Made by a program: the position numbers and the translations under genes | Assembly: GCA_030752605.1 (NCBI GenBank) | Contig: JASMDX010000021.1 | Location: forward strand, 1-64,000 | Source: GCA-2731375 sp002731375 | Lineage (GTDB): Bacteria > Pseudomonadota > Alphaproteobacteria > GCA-2731375 | Direction: 5' to 3' | Length of the DNA: 64,000 bases | Shown here: in pieces, positions 58,480 through 64,000 of the stretch | How the letters are laid out: each line of letters begins with the position of its first letter | Position numbering within the stretch: the first letter of the stretch is position 1 | Notes under the pieces: model-generated | The model's database searches: none | The model's input: the letters and a program-made list of their open reading frames with translations, nothing else | What the model was told of the DNA's origin: nothing

Positions 58480-59691
58480 ATGACGAAAATTCCGCCCGTC
58501 ACGGACTGGGCCACGGACTATGATTTTTTCGATCCGGACTATATCAAGGATCCGGCCCCGGTCTGGAAGGAGCTGCGCGGCAAATGCCCCATCGCCCATA
58601 CGGAGCGCTGGGGCGGTTCCTGGATGCCAACAAGCTATGAGAACATGCAGGCCTTTGTCCGCATGGTACCCGAGTTGTCATCTCGCAATGTGATGCTGGT
58701 CAGTCCGCCCAAGAGCGATGAATTCGATGCCGAGCTGGCGGAATACGGCAGTTCCGCCCCACCCATCACCTCCGACCCGCCCGAACATATCCCCATGCGG
58801 CGGCTAATCCTGCCCCTGTTTACACCGAAAGCGGTGGCGGATTACCGCCCCTTCACCGAACAGCTTTGCCATGACCTGATCGATGGCTTTATCGATCAAG
58901 GTAGCTGCGACGCCGCTCTGGACTACGCGGTTCATATTCCCGCCAAGACCATCGCCTATATCATCGGCGTGGACGGCAACCGTACGGACGAGTTCGTCGG
59001 TTGGGTCCGTGGTTTGGTGGAACAGGGCATGCAGGACCCCGTTAAACTGAAGCATTACCGCCATATTATCCGCGATTTCTTCGCTGAGTTGGTCGACGCA
59101 CGCAAGGCCAACCCCAAGGATGATTTGATCTCCAACCTTTTGAGCCAGGAAATCAACGGCCAGCCAATCGCGCGCAAGGCCGTCATCGCCATGTGTGATC
59201 TGTTGCTGGTCGCGGGCATTGATACGACGTGGAGTTCCATCGGCTCGGCCCTGTGGCATTTTGCCATGAACCCTGACGACCGCCTGCGCATGGCCGCGGA
59301 GCCGGATCTGTTTCCTACCGCCATTGAGGAGCTGCTACGTTTTTATTCCCCTGTGACCATGGCTCGGGTCGCGACGGAGGAGATTGAGGTTGGCGATGTC
59401 AGCTTCAAGCCAGGCGACAAAGTGGTGTTGAACTTCCCTGCCGCCAACCGCGATCCAGCGGTGTTCGAGGATGCGGACAAGGTGGTATTGGATAGACAGA
59501 GGAACCGCCACATCGCCTTTGGTATCGGCCCACACCGGTGTGCGGGTTCGAACCTGGCCCGAATGGAGATGGAGCTGGCGCTGCGGATCTGGTTTGAACG
59601 CATCCCGGAATTCAAATTGACCGATCCAGACGCGGTCACTTGGGCCGGCGGTCAGGTCCGTGGCCCGAGGCATCTGCCCTTTAGATTCTAG
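58480..59691 (+). CDS. Cytochrome P450
   Basis: A 403-residue soluble bacterial P450. The I-helix oxygen motif is AGIDTT, the ExxR pair is E284/R287 in IEELLR, and the heme loop FGIGPHRCAGSNLAR has C354. Length and the SDPPEHIPMRRLILPLF segment are typical. It hydroxylates an unknown hydrophobic substrate, using electrons from the adjacent ferredoxin; no reductase gene is next to it. Confidence 0.95.
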   Translation: MTKIPPVTDWATDYDFFDPDYIKDPAPVWKELRGKCPIAHTERWGGSWMPTSYENMQAFVRMVPELSSRNVMLVSPPKSDEFDAELAEYGSSAPPITSDPPEHIPMRRLILPLFTPKAVADYRPFTEQLCHDLIDGFIDQGSCDAALDYAVHIPAKTIAYIIGVDGNRTDEFVGWVRGLVEQGMQDPVKLKHYRHIIRDFFAELVDARKANPKDDLISNLLSQEINGQPIARKAVIAMCDLLLVAGIDTTWSSIGSALWHFAMNPDDRLRMAAEPDLFPTAIEELLRFYSPVTMARVATEEIEVGDVSFKPGDKVVLNFPAANRDPAVFEDADKVVLDRQRNRHIAFGIGPHRCAGSNLARMEMELALRIWFERIPEFKLTDPDAVTWAGGQVRGPRHLPFRF

Positions 59692-59717
59692 GGTATTTCC
59701 AACTTCAGTGGGGCATC

Positions 59718-59790
59718 ACCGGCCCTTTCCCTCGCCCAGTCACCCAGTGAGTATAGTCCCGTAGGCAGCCAGGCGGGGGAAAGGGCCGGT
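59718..59790. repeat. 14-bp perfect inverted repeat between convergent genes
   Basis: ACCGGCCCTTTCCC (59718-59731) is repeated inverted at 59777-59790, enclosing 45 nt. It lies just after the P450 stop. The arms are strong, but no T-run follows, so it is a weak terminator candidate or a small element. Confidence 0.5.
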
Positions 59791-59800
59791 CCAGCACATT

Positions 59801-59829
59801 GAAAATAGCCTAGGTTTCAGACCTAGGCT
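59801..59829 (-). terminator. Hairpin terminator of the PEP-mutase/ICL family gene
   Basis: A perfect 9-bp stem AGCCTAGGT (59807-59815) and ACCTAGGCT (59821-59829) with a 5-nt loop is followed on the minus strand by ATTTTC. It overlaps the stop codon of the gene (59810-59812). Confidence 0.6.
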
Positions 59830-60694
59830 CTAGCGCCCGCGCTTCGATCTCGTTCCATTCAGACAAGCCCATCAGTTCGCTAAGGTCCTCCAGGGACATC
59901 ATGGCGCGTTCGCTGGCCTGACCCAGATGGCCGTTGGCCAGCAGGTCACCATAGACCGCCATTTGTGCCTGCAACGCCACGCCCATGCCGGTCAGAGCAT
60001 AGAGTACCAGTTTGACGCCTATTTCATCGAATTCGTCGCGGCTCAACATGCTTTCGGGCCATTCCGCGACACCGCCAACCATGGCCAGGGGACCGTTGAT
60101 TTCGGCGCAGACCCGGCGCAACTCTTCCATCGCGAACGGTTCCGCAATCATGGCCATATCGGCGCCGACCTCGAAATAGGCGTTCAGACGCCGGATCACA
60201 TCATCGACGCCGTGTTCTGCCTTGGCATCGGTGCGGGCGATAATGACAAAATCAGGATCTTGCCGGGCCGCCGTGGCGGCATTCAGGCGGGCCACCATTT
60301 CCTCCAGCGGGACGACGCGGCGCCCGGCCATGCCGCCGCAACGTTTCGGCAGGGCTTGATCCTCGATATGGATGCCGGCGATACCAGCGCGCTCGAAATC
60401 CCGCACGGTGCGGTGAATATTGGTCATGCCGCCATAGCCAGTATCAGCATCGGCGATTACCGGGACCGGCACGGCATTGGCGATATTGGCGGCATGAGTA
60501 ACGATCTCGGCCTGGCTGGCGAGGCCAATGTCCGGCATGCCCAGAATTGATGCCTCCATGCCAAAGCCAGTGAGATATACCGCGCCATGGCCCAGCGCAT
60601 GCGCAACCCGGGCCGAGGCGCCGTCATAGGCGCCGGGTATCTGCAATGTACCAGGGACAGCAAGCAATTGGTGTAGCTGCGTGGTCGGTTTCAT
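59810..60694 (-). CDS. Isocitrate lyase/PEP mutase superfamily enzyme
   Basis: A 294-residue (beta/alpha)8 enzyme. Metal-binding ADADTGYG (about 81-88), IHIEDQ (E111/D112) and the loop PKRCGG with C119 are present. The PKRCG loop fits the lyase side (2-methylisocitrate or oxaloacetate/dimethylmalate-type) more than true PEP mutase. It is often annotated carboxyvinyl-carboxyphosphonate phosphorylmutase. Substrate unknown. It is single and carries its own terminator. Confidence 0.9.
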   Translation of the reverse strand: MKPTTQLHQLLAVPGTLQIPGAYDGASARVAHALGHGAVYLTGFGMEASILGMPDIGLASQAEIVTHAANIANAVPVPVIADADTGYGGMTNIHRTVRDFERAGIAGIHIEDQALPKRCGGMAGRRVVPLEEMVARLNAATAARQDPDFVIIARTDAKAEHGVDDVIRRLNAYFEVGADMAMIAEPFAMEELRRVCAEINGPLAMVGGVAEWPESMLSRDEFDEIGVKLVLYALTGMGVALQAQMAVYGDLLANGHLGQASERAMMSLEDLSELMGLSEWNEIEARALEPRSET

Positions 60695-60864
60695 ACCGTC
60701 GAACCCTTTCTAGAAATTTGGCTAGAAATTCATTCCACCTGCCGATAATTCAAGTGGACGCAGGAATTATTGACTGGAATAGTCAATAATTACCAGGACT
60801 AGCGCCATTGAGGCGCGCAGCCTCAGGAATGAATTTTTGGGGCGCTTGAACGCAATTTGAGAGG

Positions 60865-62100
60865 TCACGCCCGGGGCGGGCAGTCGCGGACGCGCGTATA
60901 GATCAGGAACGTCAACACGGCCATGACGGAAATAAAGCCAAACGCCACCCGGTAGCCATCCGGACTGGCCCCGCCGGCGGCGGTGACCGCCACTCTGCCT
61001 ATCAGGCCGCCAACGGCCATCTGCATCGCCGCGATGGCAATCATGATGCCCGTGTTGACCGTGGTCAGGCCGCGCCCGATCAAATGATCCGGCACCATGG
61101 CCCGGCCATGGGCCAGCAGGACAGTAGGAAAACCGCAGACTAGCCCCAACAGCGCCAGCAATACGGTCACCGTGGTCAGGCTTGGCGCCTCCAGCAATGC
61201 CAGCGTGCCCATAATCATGGTGATGGAAGCGGCACCGCCCAGAACCAGATACTTCAGGGTATTGAAAACACGGGAGGCCTGGCCATACAGGAAATGCCCG
61301 GCGACGCCCGAAAACGCCATGAAAATTAGTACACCGCCACGTTCGGTTTCATTCAGGCCATGCATGTCATTCAAATACGGCCCGCCCCAGATGCCCAAAA
61401 GGGTGTTACCCGCCGACAGCGCGATCCCGCCCGAGGTAATGACCAGAATGCCCGGCGTGCGCATCACCGCCCAGGAACCGGCCAGCACGGCACGCAGGTT
61501 CTCCTGGCGCTCCGGCTTGGCCTTGGCATCCACGCCGGGAGGTTAATCGCGCAAGGTTACGACGGCCAGCAGGGCAAAAGCGGTCATGATGATGCCTATC
61601 CAGAGAAAACTATCACGCCAGCCGATGGTGGTAACCAGAAATGCCAGGGGAATGGTGGCCAGAAAGGTCCCCAGCATGGAAAAGCTGTTCAAGGTAGAGC
61701 CGATGGGGGTAAAGCGGCTGGCTGGGTAAAAGCGCGCGACGATCAAAAAGGCGCCAGAGAATATTCCGGCGCAACCACCCCCCATCATAACCCGGGCCAG
61801 CAACATCACCGGCCCCGACGGCGATAGCGCAAACAACAAGGTGCCCAGTACAGTGACCAGAAACAGGGCGCAGATCGTAAGGTGGGGACCGAAACGGTCC
61901 AGCATCAGGCCGGTCGGTATCTGCAACAGCGCATAACTGAGAAAAAAGGCCGAGGCGATGGCGCCCAGCATCGCCGGCGTCAGGCCAAGATCGGCCGCCA
62001 GCTCTGGCGCCAAAACGCCCATGGAAGAGCGAACAAAGATATTGGCAAGACCCAGGCCATAAAGCGCCGCCATCATCGGCAACACAATGAGTACTCTCAC
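60865..62100 (-). pseudogene. MFS transporter split by one in-frame ochre codon
   Basis: The first part (62100-61546, 185 residues, about six membrane segments) starts MRVLIVLPMMAALYGLGLAN and has LLQIPTGLMLDRFGPHL. It stops at TAA 61543-61545 after VVTLRD. The next codons in the same frame (PPGVDAKAKPERQ ...) lead into a second half with about six more segments, ending at 60865. The stop falls in the central loop between helices 6 and 7. One point change is enough to explain it. The halves are unlikely to assemble, but read-through or a start at 61533 cannot be excluded. Confidence 0.8.
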
Positions 62101-62241
62101 CGCGGATCCTTGGCTGGGTCAATGGGCTGGGTTCGGGCGGGATAAATGGCGCACGCGACACAAAGAACACGAAACAAATTGGGCAGTCCCAGGCAATATT
62201 GGTAAACGGTCCCCCAATTTTCGCGGAAGGTGAAGCCCGCA

Positions 62242-63378
62242 TCAATCAGTGATTTCGTCCCACAGTTCCTTGGCTTTCTTGAAAAAGCCTTCACTTTCAG
62301 GGCTGGTGCCGCCATCGCCCAGAGAGGCCTGAAACTGCGCCAATAGATCCCGTTGTTCCTTAGATAGATTGACCGGGGTCTCAACCATAGTCTGGACGTA
62401 CATATCGCCCTGGCCGCGCCCACGCATATGGGGCATGCCCTTGCTGCGCAGGCGGAACTGCCGGCCTGTCTGGGTGCCTTCAGGCAAGGAAACGGCGACC
62501 CGACCGCCATCCAGCGTGGGTACGTCGATATCACCGCCCAGGGCGGCGGTGGTCATGGCGATGGGTACCCGGCAATAGATATTGGCACCGTCGCGCTGGA
62601 ACACTTCGTGGGCCAGCAGGGAAAGAAAAATATACAGATCACCCGACGGGCCGCCGCGCAGTCCAGCCTCGCCCTCGCCGCTGAGGCGAATGCGGGTGCC
62701 GTCTTCCACTCCCTTGGGGATATTGACGGAGAGGGTTTTGTCCTTTTCCACCCGGCCGGCACCCGAACAGCTTTTGCAGGGGTGGGCGATAACCCGGCCC
62801 ACACCGCCGCAATTGGGGCAAGTCCTCTCGATGGTGAAAAAGCCCGACTGGGCCCGTACCTTGCCATGGCCCTGACAGGTGGCGCAGGTACTGGGTTGCG
62901 AGCCCGCCTCCGCCCCTGTGCCCTCGCAGCCATCGCAGACTGAGATGGTGGGAATGGTGATCTTGGCGGCCTTGCCTCTGAAGGCTTCCTCCAACGTGAT
63001 GTCCATGTTGTAGCGCAAATCGGCGCCGCGATTGTTGCCGCCGCGTTGTTGCCGGCCACCGCCGCCGCCCATGAATTCGCCGAACAGATCGTCGAAAACA
63101 TCGGCGAACGAGGAGCCGAAACCGCCTTCAAAACCGCCGCCGCCAGCCCCGCCCTGAAAGGCGGCGTGGCCAAATCGATCATAGGCATCGCGCTTTTCCT
63201 CGTCGGAGAGGATATCGTAGGCTTGGGAAATTTCCTTGAACTTGGCCTCGGCCTCGGCATCGCCCTGATTACGGTCTGGATGATATTTCATGGCCAGCTT
63301 GCGGTAGGCTTTTTTCAAATCGCCTTCGCTGGCCTGGCGGTCAACGCCAAGCAGCTCGTAAAAATCCTGTTCAGCCAC
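62242..63378 (-). CDS. dnaJ: Chaperone DnaJ
   Basis: A 378-residue type I Hsp40. It has a J domain with HPD (MKYHPDRNQ), a G/F-rich linker (about 78-110), and four zinc-finger repeats: CDGCEGTG, CATCQGHG, CPNCGGVG and CKSCSGAG. It stimulates DnaK ATPase in protein folding. The start codon is GTG with a GGAG upstream. It is downstream of dnaK on the same strand. Confidence 0.97.
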   Translation of the reverse strand: MAEQDFYELLGVDRQASEGDLKKAYRKLAMKYHPDRNQGDAEAEAKFKEISQAYDILSDEEKRDAYDRFGHAAFQGGAGGGGFEGGFGSSFADVFDDLFGEFMGGGGGRQQRGGNNRGADLRYNMDITLEEAFRGKAAKITIPTISVCDGCEGTGAEAGSQPSTCATCQGHGKVRAQSGFFTIERTCPNCGGVGRVIAHPCKSCSGAGRVEKDKTLSVNIPKGVEDGTRIRLSGEGEAGLRGGPSGDLYIFLSLLAHEVFQRDGANIYCRVPIAMTTAALGGDIDVPTLDGGRVAVSLPEGTQTGRQFRLRSKGMPHMRGRGQGDMYVQTMVETPVNLSKEQRDLLAQFQASLGDGGTSPESEGFFKKAKELWDEITD

Positions 63379-63429
63379 GCCTTCGGCCTCCCAAGCCGCG
63401 ATTTACACATGTATACTGATACAGCGAAA

Positions 63430-63453
63430 CGCGGCCCCATTTCCGGGACCGCG
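63430..63453 (-). terminator. Hairpin between dnaK and dnaJ
   Basis: A 9-bp stem with one mismatch (63430-63438 with 63445-63453) and a 6-nt loop lies in the 116-nt gap, followed on the minus strand by TTTCGCTGT. It may attenuate or process the dnaK-dnaJ transcript. Confidence 0.4.
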
Positions 63454-63494
63454 TCCAATCGCCACCTAGATAGGTTGACATCCGGCCAACCTAA

Positions 63495-64000
63495 TCAGGC
63501 GGAGGTGCTTTTCTTGTCATCGTCGTCGACTTCTTCAAAGTCCGCATCGACCACGTCATCAGCCTCCGCGCCCTCGGCACCATCCATGCCGGCGGCCTCT
63601 GGGTCGTCACTCTCGGCATCCTGTTGTGCCTGATAGGCCATCTCGCCCAACTTCATGGAAGCCTGCATCAAGATCTCGCTCTTTTCCTTGATGGCCTCAA
63701 TATCGTCGCCTTCCAGGGCCGTGCGTAATTCGACCACGGCGGCCTCGATCGCGGCCTTCTCGTCCTCGGGCACCTTGTCGCCCAGGTCAGTCAGGCTTTT
63801 CTCGGTCGCATGGATCAAGGCATCGGCATGGTTCTTCGTCTCGGCCTCTTCCCGGCGTTTCTGATCATCCTCGGCATGAGACTCGGCGTCGTTCACCATG
63901 GTCTCGATCTCGTCATCGGACAGACCGCCCGAGGCCTGGATGCGGATCTGCTGCTCCTTGCCCGTCGCCTTGTCCTTGGCCGAAACGTTGACGATACCGT
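63495..64000 (-). CDS. dnaK: Chaperone DnaK, C-terminal part (runs off window)
   Basis: The minus strand encodes the end of DnaK: VNVSAKDKATGKEQQIRIQ, then SGGLSDDEIETMVNDAE (the end of the substrate-binding beta domain and the helical lid), ending in the acidic tail EEVDDDDKKSTSA. The start is beyond 64000. It is an Hsp70 chaperone and is followed by dnaJ. Confidence 0.95.
   Translation of the reverse strand, partial: GIVNVSAKDKATGKEQQIRIQASGGLSDDEIETMVNDAESHAEDDQKRREEAETKNHADALIHATEKSLTDLGDKVPEDEKAAIEAAVVELRTALEGDDIEAIKEKSEILMQASMKLGEMAYQAQQDAESDDPEAAGMDGAEGAEADDVVDADFEEVDDDDKKSTSA

Noticed and set aside
60865..62100. Two genuine half-size MFS genes
   Set aside because: The halves are in exactly the same frame with only the TAA and three codons between the stop and the next possible start, and the second half has no RBS that I can see.

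Overview
The window reads as the chromosome of a GC-rich free-living-type alphaproteobacterium, probably a Rhodospirillales-like lineage. The 16S gene has alphaproteobacterial character. The rRNA spacer carries tRNA-Ile and tRNA-Ala with a spacer boxA, anthranilate synthase is a fused TrpE(G), and TRAP transport, LLM flavoenzymes and CoA catabolism dominate. Species cannot be named from the sequence alone.

Layout. Positions 1-4.5 kb hold an rRNA operon on the minus strand: promoter at 4444-4472, boxA elements, 16S, tRNA-Ile, tRNA-Ala and the 5' part of 23S. The 23S gene carries a roughly 357-nt intervening sequence at helix 25. Positions 4.7-8.2 kb hold an M23 peptidase, a decayed metallo-beta-lactamase (MBL) gene and gdhA. 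Positions 8.2-24.4 kb are a dense catabolic region: MBL hydrolases, three LLM flavin oxidoreductases with a flavin reductase and an ABM monooxygenase, an AMP-ligase, MaoC, a ThDP decarboxylase, a UxaA-type dehydratase, enoyl-CoA hydratase, a ketopantoate-reductase-like enzyme, an epimerase and an HIBADH-type dehydrogenase. A collapsed metE-like remnant follows.

Positions 24.7-44.8 kb are the most distinctive block. It holds a three-subunit molybdenum hydroxylase, an IclR regulator, three hyuA/hyuB (hydantoinase/oxoprolinase) pairs, an alanine-racemase-like fold-III PLP protein with several changed active-site residues, and a TRAP transporter. Six minus-strand genes are consecutive (dctP, dctQ, dctM, hyuA, hyuB, racemase-like) and look like one uptake-and-hydrolysis operon for a cyclic amide, imide or lactam whose identity cannot be read from the sequence.

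Positions 44.9-64 kb hold an SDR pseudogene, a D-cysteine desulfhydrase-like enzyme, a DUF123 protein, an interrupted small lipoprotein, a tandem hot-dog thioesterase with an MBL partner, an AMP-ligase/MaoC pair, a split ThDP decarboxylase, trpE(G), a higBA toxin-antitoxin scar, enoyl-CoA hydratase, ferredoxin plus P450, a PEP-mutase/isocitrate-lyase family enzyme, an MFS gene broken by one stop, and dnaJ-dnaK.

Two window-wide patterns stand out. At least six loci show decay through internal deletion, frameshift or nonsense, using all three stop codons. Five convergent gene pairs share a four-base YTAR sequence that supplies both stop codons.
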